Shown piece by piece: positions 11,133 to 23,095 of a stretch of DNA of 64,000 bases (its first letter is position 1; each line of letters starts with the position of its first letter). The stretch covers positions 4,836,001 through 4,900,000 of the forward strand of contig JAKULF010000005.1 in the NCBI GenBank assembly GCA_022661535.1, read 5' to 3'. The position numbers and the translations under genes are program-made. The DNA is from Eutypa lata (lineage: Eukaryota > Ascomycota > Sordariomycetes > Xylariales > Diatrypaceae). The notes beneath the pieces are model-generated. The model saw only the letters and a program-made list of their open reading frames with translations, did not search any database and was not told the DNA's origin.

Positions 11133-13520
11133 CATGTCTCAATATCTGCTTCCTGTCTTCTATCCCCCGGTTTGCGCGGTTACACCATCTACAACTCGCG
11201 GACAAACGCTGTGCTACGCAACTATTGGATGGTGGAAGGTTACACCGATGTGAGGGAAAGAACTGGACAAGTAGTGAAGTTAAACATCAGTTTCTTTGCA
11301 GCCCACCCCTTCTCTCTTTCGCCGTCCCCTTTGCAGAAAGTTTGGTGTTAAAACAAGATCCGTCTCATCAGCCACGTACTCCTGCGCGACATGTATTCTA
11401 CAGCCCTTCTAATAGATGTGCGGCTATGATGACTATCTACTCCCTATGTTTGACTGCTTCCTGACCGAAACTGAACAAGTGTAGAATGAAGGGTTGTCAA
11501 ACAATGAAACTTCTACCCTTTAAATACCCCTTCAAGAGGAACAGCACTTTATATATACATTAGGTGAGTGATCTACTCCGGAAACATTGGAGAGGTGACA
11601 GCTGTTTTGTTTCGTAAGGAATGTAGGTAACAACTCACAAAGAGGGCAGCCCAGGGTTATTTACCGTTCTGAATATGTGTTTCGCTGCTTACTCTGTAGA
11701 AATCTATCTGGGTGTGTGTATATAGGGGCGAGATAATAACTTCTTGGAGTGGCTGGCCGATGATGAATATGATGGACCTCTGCCAACCTATAGAAACTAA
11801 GGAGGTATTTACGTGAAGTTAAACCGAGACCTTCATGATACGAATAATCAAAGCCCGTATGTGCGTATGTTCGCCCCATAACTCAAGCAGTAGATATAAT
11901 CTGATCGACTTGAAAGAGTTACTACCATTAGCCATACCGTATTATTCATATACCGACATACCACACTCATCCTACCTATCTAGGGCGATCCCTGATTCCC
12001 CAGAGGGATCCGTAGACAAAGAACCCCCTCCCTCTCACCCCCTATCCTACGAATTAGCAAACCAATATCCCCGACTATAAAATACCCCGATTAGAATATA
12101 GACTCACAAGTACTCGTTCTTCCATACCCAAGTAACCAACCCGCAGTCGACCCAAGAGCCGACCTTATACAAATACATCCTCACCTGGCTCTATCTAACC
12201 ATCCATCTGCCCACTTCTGGTCTCTATATTTAGTCAGGCTACATACCTACGTAGGACCGGCCTCAACAACGGTCTAAGAACTACTATCTAAATGCTGTTT
12301 TTTTCATTTTGATCTAAATGCCTGGCTCCTCGAACTTGTCTAATCGTAATCTGGGGTTGGCTGACACCTTGGAAGGTGAATAAGACGCGTCTTATAGAAC
12401 ATAAGCGCGGTTCTAATTTATAGGTAAGGAGAAATCTTGAGAAAAGGGGGGTAGGTTGGTTCCTCATAGCAAATTGGCGAATTCATGACCGAAAGAGACT
12501 TGAGAGAAACACTACGGCTACACCAAGACTCCTAGTATTCCTAGGTCTTGTCATGTCAAGGAAGGAGGCACGCCATCAAGGCATCTTCATCAGTAAGTAA
12601 GTAGTCGGACTACATCCAACACAGAGAGGAGATGAGGCGAGCAAGGCACCTACCTCCATGGCGAGAGGAACTTCTATCTACATGCTTCGCCTATACATCA
12701 CATCACACATGAACACACCAAACTCTAAACTAGAAAAAAACCATCATAAAAGTGCAAAATCAATATATTATCTAGGTTACTCTGAAGCTCAGCTAACAAG
12801 CTCGGCTACCTGTTTGTTCTAGGGGCGAGGCCAAACCGGCCCGCTATTCATTCATCCATCCATTCCTTACGCCGTGCTCGAAATCAAAGCTGTACCAGAG
12901 GCCGGGAAAAGCGCCAAGGTCCGATCATCAATTATAAAAAATAAAACGCCAGCTCCCGTGCCAGAGCTCCCTTTGACGCCCTGCCTATACCGACCGTGCA
13001 GATCTAATGCAAAATCACAAATAACTCCTCTCCTCATGCTCGTCTAATGATCGATCGAAATCAGACATGATTTATCCGGACTCCCCCGGGTATTTTTGCC
13101 ATAATCTAGCTCATGGCAGCACGTCTTTTGGTCCGTAGTCTAAAGGACCAAAAATCCCTCCCCCCTTAACTCCTAGCGAAGCAAATCGCTCAGCCGAAAT
13201 GAAAAACAAATTGGGTATCTTAATTTTAGGTGGAAGAAAGCCGATGTTGCATTGCTAACCCACGCCGGGAAGCAAGTGCAGCAGCAGTAAAGTCGCGTAG
13301 ACTCGGGCCTTAATAGGACATTCAAATCCACAAATGAAATTTTCGTGATAGCCGTCATCCTGAGAATTGAAATGGTTATTATTATCATCCATCGTCGCGT
13401 CGTGAGTGATGGTGGCGGTCATGGCTTAGATACTGAATCTAAGCGGATGAAAGCCAAAAATAGATTTGAGACTTCTGCCGAGGAGCGCAAGCAAATCCGA
13501 TCCAATGTAGAGGTACCATA

Positions 13521-14579
13521 TTAAAAGGTACTCCAATTCCAATCTCGAGGCACACTCACAGCTATTTCGGCCGGGTGTTGGTGCGCTCCCTTGATTGCAG
13601 TAGGAGTAGAGCCTACAGGGCTAGTTGGGGCAGTGTGAGGTCCGTTGGTAACAGATGAATCATCACTAGAAGCCTGGCTGTTGGTGCGGCTACGCCATGC
13701 TTTGAATGCCGAAAAGCAATGGGAGCATGCACGACTCGGTGTGCCCTTCGGGTTATAGTTTGCATCCTGGTCAAGTGGGACATCATACGCCGAGTGCCAG
13801 TCGCAAAAGATATTACCACATTTGCGACAGTGGTGTCGGCGTGTCCAGTAATTAAAACGACGCATGCAAGAGGGTTCGTCGCACATAGTAGACTGAGGGT
13901 CGGCCTAGACGTTTTTGAAATCAGCTCTCGTTCTCATCATTCATGCAGGGATAACGGAAAGTATATTACGATCAACCCTAGGTAGCGGATCGTGTGTAGT
14001 AGTAGTAGGGCCAGGGGCTGAATTCAGGAGCTCGCTTACCTTCCAGTGTTCTCGTGTAGGTTGCGAAGTGCACTTAGGAAATAAGTCAAGGTTCCACTGC
14101 ACGGAAGCACCATCCTCGTCGTCATCATCATCATCCAGACATTTTCCGCTATCGGCCGTTGTGCGTCGGGTAAGCTTTCCCAACAAGCCCCACCCGTTCA
14201 GGGTGAGGAAACTCTGGTTTGATTGTAAAGAGCTCTGGTCCGCATCGTCCGCCTTCTTTGGCTTGGAAGGATACAGGTTTGGTCTTAAGACGGCCGGCAT
14301 GTAGGCAGGCTGCAGTCGCAAGTTCTGCTGGGAGATGGGCGACGTGGTTGTAGGCGAGGCATTGTTGGAGGTGCTCAGTGGAGAAATCTGTCGGGTTTGA
14401 TAGATGGACTGAGCCTGGGCTGGGGCTGTTGGTGATTGTGAATGTGAATGCGACTGCGGTTGCGGTTGCGACAGGGACTGCGATTGCGGTGACGAGTATT
14501 GATAGTGCTGCTGCGGTTGGGGGTAAAACTGCGGCTGGGGTTGGTCATGCACCCGTGGCATGATAAATTCGGTGGCCAT
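13521..14579 (-). CDS. FYVE zinc-finger protein (PI3P-binding, endosomal)
   Basis: Likely binds phosphatidylinositol 3-phosphate on endosomes or vacuole. Two exons, 14579-14040 and 13904-13521 (135-bp intron with GTAAGC donor), give 307 aa. Residues 1-130 are Gln/Pro/Ser-rich and disordered. The FYVE finger follows: W179-K-A-D182 (WxxD), C187, C192, RRHHCRKCG (201-209, basic PI3P-contact patch), C213, C239 and C242. The first Cys pair is spaced CxxxxC rather than CxxC. The protein ends in DWNWSTF, which I recall as typical of a small fungal FYVE family. I chose the TAG acceptor at 13905 because it supplies the Asp of WxxD. A second in-frame acceptor (CAG at 13893-13895) would delete four residues including that Asp. 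The start ATG is followed by MATEFIMP. The exact cellular role is not known from sequence. Confidence 0.9.
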
Positions 14580-15218
14580 CTATCCTTCAACCGTTGTGCG
14601 ACTCGGAAGTCGCGTGGCTTTTGTTCTCGTGCGTGTGTGTACGTTGCCTGTGCGTCAAAGAAGAAAGGTGACGTAAAATCGTGGGAATACGCAAAACTCG
14701 GGAGTTTTGTGTAGGATTGTCTCACTAATAAGACCCAAGCGCGACGGAGGATATCTTTTGCTGTCTCGGAGTGTCGCGCAAGTGGAAAGTAACCACAAGA
14801 ATTAGGATTATGTTGAATAGACGACTAACTATTCGATAATCCTAATAAAGGATGAGAGTCGCCAATAGAGAAGGCGTGTTGTTACGTCGCCGGTGAAAAG
14901 GTTGAATGGTTGAAGTGATAGGTGGTCGAATGGAATTGTGTAAGTAGGTATAGGTAGTTGTGATAGGTTTGGGGGGTTTAAGTTGTTGCCCTCAATTATA
15001 GGTACTTGTAATTAGTTATATGAAAGTAGCAGTGGAGAGCCTGGATAGCATCGGAAATCCAGTGGCGACATAAGATCACCCGACAATGGGTGAGTGACCT
15101 GGAGCAGGACCCTCCTCGATGCCTAAAAGGATTATGTACCGAGTACAATTACAGCGGCTACATGTAATCTTTCTAGGTATGTATCCTCGATAGCGATAGC
15201 GCTGTGCAGGTAAGGTAG

Positions 15219-15255
15219 GTATGTATGTATGTATGTATGTATGTTGTATGTATGT
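15219..15255. repeat. GTAT tetranucleotide microsatellite
   Basis: About six perfect GTAT units, one interruption, then further units, within a TATG-rich stretch. Confidence 0.85.
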
Positions 15256-18200
15256 GGTGATGCACAATGGCTTAAAAGGCTCTTTTAGTGCGAACCTAAT
15301 TCGGAATTTATTAGGTAACCAGAAAGACCCTGGACGCTGCCTGGGGTCGCTTAAATTCCCAAAGTGCTCATGTACCGATCTCTTTGATTGATTGATCCAG
15401 CTTAGGTCTGACGTACGGCTTTTTCTTTAGATATCCAAACTGAATGGGGGTTTCTGTAAAATAAAATAAAATAAAGTGCCCAATTACGCAAAGGAGGGTG
15501 TGACAATACGAGGAGAAGAAGGATATATGAAGTTAACTATTGTTTGGTATTACTTTAGGTAACATGTTCGTAAGGAAATTCGGGTGGCCGACCGGAGAAG
15601 ACTGGGGTCGTCTACCATCTTTATGAGGAATTTCACGGTTTTTGCGCTGCTGCTAATACCGCAGGTGCCCAGGCGCCGGGAGCCACACCGTGTCAAATAT
15701 ACTGTCTTATAAAAGGTTTCAAGGTTCAAGGTTCAAGGTCTAAGCGTCCTCCTTTAAACCTACATACACGCGAGCATAGCCTAAGACACATGGAACGGCT
15801 GGGTACAGAGACCCTTCAAACCTTCTTTTCCTACTAAAGTATAACCACCTAAACTGACATACCTATCATGAATAACTACCGGGAGTCCCGAAAATTCTTA
15901 AGGCGGTCCGCTCGGCTTTAAATACTGTAGTATAACGTAGTGCGGTGGCCTACAACATGAATTTTTATATATCTCTATTAACGCCGAAAAGCGTAAGATC
16001 TGGTAGCTTAGCTAAGTAAGTCCACTGGTTATGAGGTATTTCAACTGTCGTACGGGCTCGGAATTTCTTGCAGGTTTGTCGAACCCCACCAAACAACTTA
16101 AGACAGAAGGTATCGTGAAAGGTCCGACCGGACCACCATACCCACAGAATTCATCCCGGCAATATTGATCTTAATGTAGATATGTATATAGTTACATGCA
16201 TACATATTGAGGCAGATCTCTTCCCCTAGAAAGCTACCAAAGAAGATCGTGGTCGAGACCAGCCTTTTACCCCTCCAAACCGTGGATTTTCTCGTCCCGC
16301 CATAACCCTCTCGAGTCAAGGGGAAGCGTTGGATATCGTCGTCTCGCAAGTCGAGTCAGCCAGTTGACAAACTATATTTATAAATGAATCGATCATCAGC
16401 TCTGTTGGCATGTCTACAACTAACTACATAGATAAACAATCTAGGGCAGCATTGGCGGGCTTTAATCATATTCCTACATATTAACATTTGTCTCCATTAG
16501 CAGATCTCTCCCCGCCTACGTCAATCTTACGCACACATCATACCTACATGCCAACTATCTATGTACGTCTTCAACCACGCTTTACCGACAATCTCTGGGC
16601 TTTAAGGAATGCATACGATCTTCCGGGTTTAATTGTTACTCCTCACCCGCCTTCCCGCCTTGCAGAAGACTTCCAAGGTTGGGTGTCCATGTATAGTATA
16701 GATATCATATATGCAGCTGCCGTAGTTAAAAGTACAATCGAGATTGCACCCTTTTGATGACTTGCACCATCTCCGTAATAACTATCAGACCATCAAGTTG
16801 GGACCGCAACTTTCGCAGCTTCGTGATTACACCGTTCCACTATTTCAAACCTGTCCAGGCTGTCTTTGCTTGGATCCGGCTGCCTGGGCATGCAATGCAG
16901 CAGACAGCTTGTCGCAAGCACACACTTTCTCAAACCGAGATTTACCAAACCATCCATCAATCAATAAGGATATACATAGTTGTTATGTAGGATACTCGAT
17001 ATAAGATAATATATGTTACACAAAATTACGCAGGGAATAATCCTGGAGCCGGTTGTCTGCATGCTCACTTTACATCCACTCTGTACGGAGTAGAGCCTCC
17101 TACGCCTTAATTTATGACACGTAATGTGGTTTGCTGGTTGGTTGGGTGTCACTCACTCTGTCACTATAGTATTATATTTTACGTGGAGATGCTGTCCTTG
17201 GAGATGTTGCAGCAGTTGCAGTAAGATTGCAGATCCGATTCGGGTGGAGGATTATATAGCCAGGCTAACGGCAGCGATGAACGGGGTCGCTAATTCTTAG
17301 AGGCTCCATAAGAATCCGGCATGCCGACCAAAGTCGGACTTAGTACCTATGTATAGTCGTAATAAACGTACGTAGTAACTATATACTAGCTGCAATGTGT
17401 TGAAATAGGTCGTACGGCAGGCCTCACTAACCTCCGTATCCTCGAGCTTTAATAAGTGTTTGCCGCATTCCCTCCCAATTTCTAAACGGTAACCAGGCAG
17501 CTCAGGGTGAGACGACTATAAAAATATATCACATCAATACACCTTCTAGGATGTAGGTAGGTAGCCACTTCATTTAGTTACCTATGACATATAGTTATTA
17601 TTCCCTCAGTTTGCCCATTTGGACGAACCACAGTGCAGATGGGACCTGACAGCTGCAGGGTTATCTTCAAGCAGATTCTGATTGGTGAGCCTCGCGACCA
17701 ATGATTGTAAGCCGGTTGCACAAATGGCACACAAATGACACAGCAGGTTGACCAGGGTCCTAGGATCTCGTCTGACCGCCGGTTACGGTTCAAGCTTGCT
17801 GTAGATTATCTCATCCTCACATGTCAATGGGAGGAGCACCACCACACATATTTCATATATTAGAGGTAAGGTCTGTATGTATGTAGGTATGTATGTATAT
17901 AGCTACATACATGCACACACATGCATTGATTTGGACTGTTTGCCTTACTTGACTTGTTTGGCTTCGGTGAGACAGCATCGCATGCACGCTAACTCACGAG
18001 GGAGTTACTACGCGTACTGTAGTTTCTATGCGGTAGCAATAAAAAGTCGTGGCCTTTTCGTCCCTCCCCTACATAGCAACGGCCGCTCTCCTCTCCCTCC
18101 TCTCCTCTCCTCCCCTCTACATACCATCGGCGGTCCCACATCGTTGTCCGAGATCCGCGTCGGCCAGCCAGCCCGCTATATACGAGTGGCCGGAAAGGGC

Positions 18201-18360
18201 ATGTCCCAGGTCTGCGAAGAGGGGTCCTGGCCGTCTGGACTCCGTCGGGGTGGTTTCGATGACACAATCGAAAATGAAATCGAATTACTTAATACCCAGA
18301 AGGTGATAGATTCCCATAGGTACGTATATACCTACGCACATACCAGGTAGCCAAGCCACT

Positions 18361-18420
18361 ACAGTGTGTCGCATGCCGAAGGTGCTGACGCTGGAGAGCG
18401 GGTCCGCAACCCGACACTGT
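18361..18420. repeat. GC-rich inverted repeat, possible structured RNA
   Basis: The ends ACAGTGT and ACACTGT are complementary and enclose a GC-rich 46-nt core that itself has GCGGGT/ACCCG-like complementarity. It lies inside an otherwise empty region. It could be a folded RNA or a mobile-element end; nothing else supports either. Confidence 0.3.
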
Positions 18421-19185
18421 GAGAAAATCCCTGTCAGAACCCTTTAACGGCCTAGGAAGAGGCCCCATCGAGCTAGGCCATCAATAGTATAGGTGCGGTA
18501 CCAAGTGGATCTAGAGGCGTTCTTGTTATCGCCGAGCCCTCATTGGCCTTGCTTTTAGCTACACATTTCGTACGTACATACATTTAGTACTCCTCGTCAT
18601 TGCCGGGGTGGGCAACCAGACACGATCCGCATTGATGGGCTCTCTCTCCCCCGTAGTTACCGAGCTGCGCCAAAAGGATGCATCATCCAGAGAACACACG
18701 CGCACCTTTGCCCGAACTGGCACGTTTACGTCAGCGTGAAATAGATGTTTTGTTTTTGTTTCGGTTCGCATGGCATCGCAATCACATTACTTCGCCCGTT
18801 CTGTCACTTCTCATGCATGTCTTGCGCGCCGAATCGACGGGGAGATAACGGGACGCTGGTGCGCTGATGTGAGAAGGTGAGGGCGAGGATGCTGTATGGC
18901 TGAGGCTAGGTAGGCTTATATATCTTGCATGGTTGACCATGGTTTAATTCGCAGTGACGCATGTATGTGTGTGTGTGCGCAGATATCAAGAGGCGCATCT
19001 CATCTTATTATTAGAAACGAAACGTCGGTGTGATTCTAGCAGCCGCTGCAGTACAAATCTAATATTGTGTCACACATGTAGTTATCGTGTCAATAGGAAA
19101 GGGGCGGATGAATATCATACGATTGATTGCACACGCCACAGCTGGTTGTAGAATATACAATATGAAACCTATGGTGGCTGCTTTC

Positions 19186-21403
19186 TTATTTGCATCTGTT
19201 CGTTGAGGTATCCTGAACTCCATCTACCCAACGGCCACTCTTCCCCCCTTCCTTGAGGACAACCCTCAGTCCTTCTATGCTCATTCCCTTGTCTACAGCC
19301 TTGCACATGTCGTAGATTGTGAGGGCTGCGGTGGAGGCGGTTGTCAAGGCTTCCATCTCTACCCCTGTTTTGCCCTCGCAGGCTACCGTAGCCTCGATGT
19401 CTATCCAACCATTCTCGCCAGGGCTGCCGTTAACCGAAAATTCTACGGTGACCTTTGATATCGCAATGGGATGACACAGCGGTATAAGATCTGACGTTTT
19501 CTTCGCCGCCATTATTCCAGCCACTCGGGCGACACCGAGCACGTCCCCTTTTTTTATTTGGTTCTCCTTGATGAGCCTGATAGAGGTAGCATCTGTAAAT
19601 AGAACGCGACAAACTGCAGTGGCGACTCGTTGTGTCGGGATTTTGTCAGAGATGGATACCATATGAGCCGATCCAGTCTCAGATACATGGGTCAATTTAG
19701 TACGGTTGGTATCTTCTTTGAAAGACTGGTGTGTGCTCGAGAAGTGGCGCATGTGTTGTCCATAGCTGTTGTTATTTGGTATGGGAAAATGGACGGGCAA
19801 AAGTCTACGAGGAATCGTAGATGTTGTAGAGGTGCTTCTGCAAGAGCCGCAATGGAGGGACTGCAGACAGCTGTTTAGGGATGAATGAGCCGCATCTGCC
19901 ACAACTCCATTCAGCTCACATCCCAAGTAGCCCAAGTCGATACCAGTTCGCATATTACCGCAACATCGTCCCGCAAGAGCGGAGGTTTTCTCGACTGTAG
20001 TGCGGTGGAAATATATAGACAAGAGGGTTGAACAGGGGCGTTCACCCACCTATAAGGATCATAGGGCGGTTCTTCATATGCTCCAGTTCGCCAATTCCGG
20101 CATGCTTTTCCTTCTTCCTTTTAACAGCCATCCCTACAATATTCAAAAGCTCTTTCTCATTCGGAGGCAGGCTAATTGAATCATCAATGAGACCCTGTCG
20201 CCGATCCATCTCTATCTTCTTCATCGCCTCGTATGCTTCCTCCTCAATTGGTTCGCCGTCGTTGGACTGTCTCAGGATGTCCCGCAAGGACACTTCAGCA
20301 TTGCCAAAAAGACAGACCTTGAGATTTCCGTCGCTGGTAATGCGAAGACGATTGCAAGTGCCACAGAAATTGTGAGTCATACTGGTGATGAAGCCAATTC
20401 TGCCCATGAATCCGGGAATTTTCCATGTCTTGCTTGTGTCATTTTTATGATCACGCACCTTGTCCAATCCTGGATACTTCTCTCGGATGAGGTCTAGCAT
20501 TTCGGAATAGCTAACCATTTTCCTTTTATTCCACTTATTCCCGTCGAATGGCATGTACTCGATGAACCTGATTTCGATATCTTGCTCTCGGGTCATTTCA
20601 ACAAAGGGTAGAATTTCCCGGTCGTTAACGCCTCTCATAACAACACAGTTAATCTTCAGTTTAATTCCAGCGCCATGCTTATTGAGTTCGAGTATCCTCT
20701 GGATGCTCTTCATCACAGCATCGAAACCTTTGCGCCGGGTCATGATCTGGAACTGGAAGGGGTCTAACGTGTCGAGGCTTAGGTTTACACCGGTCAGCCC
20801 AGCCTCAACCATGCCCTCGAGCTTCCGGTGCAGTGCCAAGCCGTTAGTCGTCAGACAGAGTTCCTTGAGCCCATGCGACCCAAGAGCGCCAATTTGTTGC
20901 ATAAGAGGTAGAATATCTCTCCTAACCGTCGGCTCTCCGCCGGTAAGGCGGATTTTATTCACGCCCTGGGAGACGAACACGGAAGACAGCATGACGATCT
21001 CGGGAGTCGTCAAAAGCTCTCTCTGAGGTGAGAGTGGGACACCCTCTTCTGGCATACAGTAGACACATCGTAAATTGCACCTCTCGGTAAGTGATATGCG
21101 TAGGTAATCATGCTGGCGCTGGAAGTTGTCCGTAAGGAAGTCAGAAAAGGGCTTGGTATCCTTGAGTAGATCCCGCCGAGATGATTGTCCTTGTTGCTTC
21201 GGAATAGGGAACGGACTATCCTCCAGCTGTGGGGGTTCGATTATGGGAGCTGCTGCTGCCTCTGCCTCTGTCGTGATTGTACGGAGCTGCCTACCGTCCT
21301 GAGCAACTGCCGTGACTCGGGAATGCCTTAAAGCGGGCCCGATACGGCGTGTGATCAAAGCCTTCAAAGACATATTGGGGAAAGGAGAGATAGAATAGCG
21401 CAA
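19186..21403 (-). CDS. cnxABC: molybdopterin precursor synthase, MoaA-MoaC fusion (CnxABC/MOCS1 type)
   Basis: Makes cyclic pyranopterin monophosphate from GTP, the first step of molybdenum cofactor synthesis needed for nitrate reductase and related enzymes. Exons 21403-20050 and 19994-19186 flank a 55-bp intron and give 720 aa, or 710 from the second ATG at 21373. The N-terminus is Arg-rich and looks like a mitochondrial presequence. The MoaA half has the radical-[11 protein letters not shown] cluster (C109, C113, C116), [10 protein letters not shown], and the second cluster [14 protein letters not shown]. The MoaC half (from [13 protein letters not shown]) has [22 protein letters not shown] and KTGVEMEAL. 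The intron lies just after the MoaA tail RPMILI. Reading through it gives Gly-Gly-stop, the known C-terminal signature of stand-alone MoaA. The gene is divergent from the WD40 gene with about 480 bp between starts. Confidence 0.95.
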
Positions 21404-21880
21404 ATATTAACGAGCGTGCTTCATATTGGGCGAGATATGAGTATTAGCTTTTCTGCTGGCAAACGGAGTACATAGCCCTCCAAACGAGTATACAAAAGTT
21501 GGGGTTGAAAAGCGGTTGCCACCTGCACTAAGCGCCCTTTGGAGTGTCATTTTTGATGTTACCAATAATCGTCACGATGAGTCAGCAGTCATCTGAAATG
21601 AAGCCCGAAAAGTTCGGTTTATTCCGGACTTCGGCGGGGTTAAAATCAACTTGAAGTCTTGAGCTGGGGCAACCCCTCGCTAAACCTAATATAGAAAGTG
21701 GATAACTATAAACAAACCGCCGTCACTTTTTGTAAGCGTCTATGTAGTTAATTACGATTTCATTGGTCCGTTCTTCTACACGCTTGTTGTACAGTGGCGA
21801 CTCTCTTATGACGCCGTATCTTGAACATCTTCACCCTACTTATTATCGCAGAAGTAACGTTAGGTTACTCGATCGTTGGA
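21404..21880. promoter_or_regulatory. shared divergent promoter region
   Basis: A 477-bp gap between two divergent starts (MoaA-MoaC on minus, WD40 on plus). It must hold both core promoters. I see no clear TATA box. GATA-type sites cannot be distinguished from chance by eye. Confidence 0.45.
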
Positions 21881-22946
21881 ATGGGAGACCCTAAGACCCT
21901 GAAGTGTGAGATATGCTCCTAGTTATTATTCTATCATCTCTTTATCCAACGGAAGTGCTAACCTAGATCTGCAGCTACATCTCAATCCATCTCAAGTCCA
22001 GATGGCCTATTAGTGGCCATACTCTCCCCAACAAGCATCACTGTCACAGATGCCAAGTCTTCAAGTGTCGTCCATACAATCAAGTTACCACCAGACATCC
22101 CAAGTGATGTGACAAGCTTTGTGTGGTCCAGTTCCTCGAAGAGAATCCTCGTGGCCGTAACCGACCAGATTCATGTGTTCTCTATCGTCGATGACAATTT
22201 TCATGCCAGCATACAGCACCCTTCTTCATCGTCCGCGACCCGATCAACATTTGTTAAATTTGGGGCTAGTGACGATGAGATTTATGCTTGGTCTGCCTTT
22301 GGCATCAAGTTGACTATTTTTAGCCTTGTCACTTCAAAGGCTTTGGAGATTAACAATCCCAAGTTTTACACCTCATCATCTGCATTAAGGGGTATCTCTT
22401 TTCGGCCACCTACCCATCATTTAGCCATTCTCACACAGGCGTCCGGCAAGGATATGATTAGCATACATGATCCGAAGACGAGGGAGGTACAACGGGCATG
22501 GCCCCCCGACACAATCGATGCCCAGGGGCTACAGTGGTCACCCGACGGTAGATGGTTGGTGGTATGGGAGTCTGCATCCCAAGGTCACAAGGTTTTATTC
22601 TACACCCAAGATGGTCACCTCTTCAAGGATTGGCGGGGTCCTATATCGCCTGCACCAAACAGTGATCTAGGCCTAGGTGTCAAGCTAGTGATGTTTAGCC
22701 CAGACGGCCATCGTGTCGCGATTGCTGACGGCTCTTGCTACATATGCATAATTAATACGTTATCTATGAGCGAAGAAATGAGACTTCAACATGCTCAAAG
22801 TGTGGAGCCCAAAGACGCCATACAGGTAAGTCGGTATCGGTTTAGTTGCGGTATAGCCACTAATAAGTCTTTAGAATATCTGGCAAGAACAAGTGTACCA
22901 TCCAAACACAAAATCAACGACAAAAGAGCCATTCAGAAACAACTAG
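21881..22946 (+). pseudogene. truncated WD40 protein, WDR8/WRAP73-like
   Basis: Resembles the N-terminal part of the WDR8/WRAP73 family, whose members work at spindle poles or microtubule-organising centres. Model: exon 1 21881-21903 (short, tentative), exon 2 21967-22825, exon 3 22875-22946, total 317 aa. WD-type blades are visible: SPDGLLVAIL, SFVWSSSSKRILVAV, WSPDGRWLVVW and FSPDGHRVAIAD. Splicing the 49-bp intron (GTAAGT..TTAG) produces IWQEQV, which fits the family. The frame then drifts into Asn/Thr/Lys-rich sequence and stops at TAG 22944. Family members are usually 450-550 aa, so the C-terminal blades are missing and I found no trace of them downstream to 26.6 kb. Without splicing, the frame runs to 22987. 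This is either a truncated, possibly non-functional gene, or a shortened protein. The first exon was chosen by phase and by SPDG context only. Confidence 0.6.
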
Positions 22947-22997
22947 CTAGTAGTCTCATTAGCACAGTCGTGATATGGGTTTTCTGAGACCCGATTC

Positions 22998-23020
22998 AGG
23001 CTGTATATTTCATACAGCCT
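22998..23020. repeat. hairpin: 9-bp arms, 5-nt loop
   Basis: AGGCTGTAT and ATACAGCCT pair perfectly around ATTTC, followed by a T-rich run. It lies just past the truncated WD40 gene and may be part of its 3' UTR. Confidence 0.6.
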
Positions 23021-23079
23021 TTCTTTTCCGAGCGCCGCCAACTCCAGTGCTTAAAGATATGGTTGGTATAATTAATTAC

Positions 23080-23095
23080 CCCTATAATTATAGGG
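23080..23095. repeat. 16-bp perfect palindrome
   Basis: CCCTATAATTATAGGG is its own reverse complement. Function unknown; it may be chance in an AT-rich spot. Confidence 0.5.

Larger units (their letters stand above)
9865..13520. other. intergenic, no gene recognised
   Basis: About 3.7 kb with no gene I can support. It holds simple repeats (TAC/TGC at 10428-10486, CCAG units near 10818-10836, TA11 at 11111-11132) and A-rich tracts near 10270-10293. The first few hundred bases should be the elongase 3' UTR and the last few hundred the FYVE gene 3' UTR. The longest frame (11093-11464) starts in the TA repeat and has no domain. Confidence 0.55.
14580..19185. other. intergenic, no gene recognised
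   Basis: About 4.6 kb without a supportable gene. It contains the FYVE gene's upstream region, a TATG microsatellite (15219-15255), AAATA repeats (about 15458-15475), a triple GGTTCAA repeat (about 15714-15738) and a GC-rich inverted repeat (18361-18420). The longest frame (17877-18350, 157 codons) has an ATG but starts in a GTAT repeat and matches nothing I recognise. The right end is the MoaA-MoaC 3' UTR. Confidence 0.55.

Noticed and set aside
15714..15740. GGTTCAA repeats as possible tRNA B-boxes
   Set aside because: Three tandem copies with no A-box, no cloverleaf and no anticodon arm.
17877..18350. 157-codon frame with ATG
   Set aside because: Starts inside a GTAT repeat, Tyr/His-rich start, no recognisable domain, opposite frames equally open.
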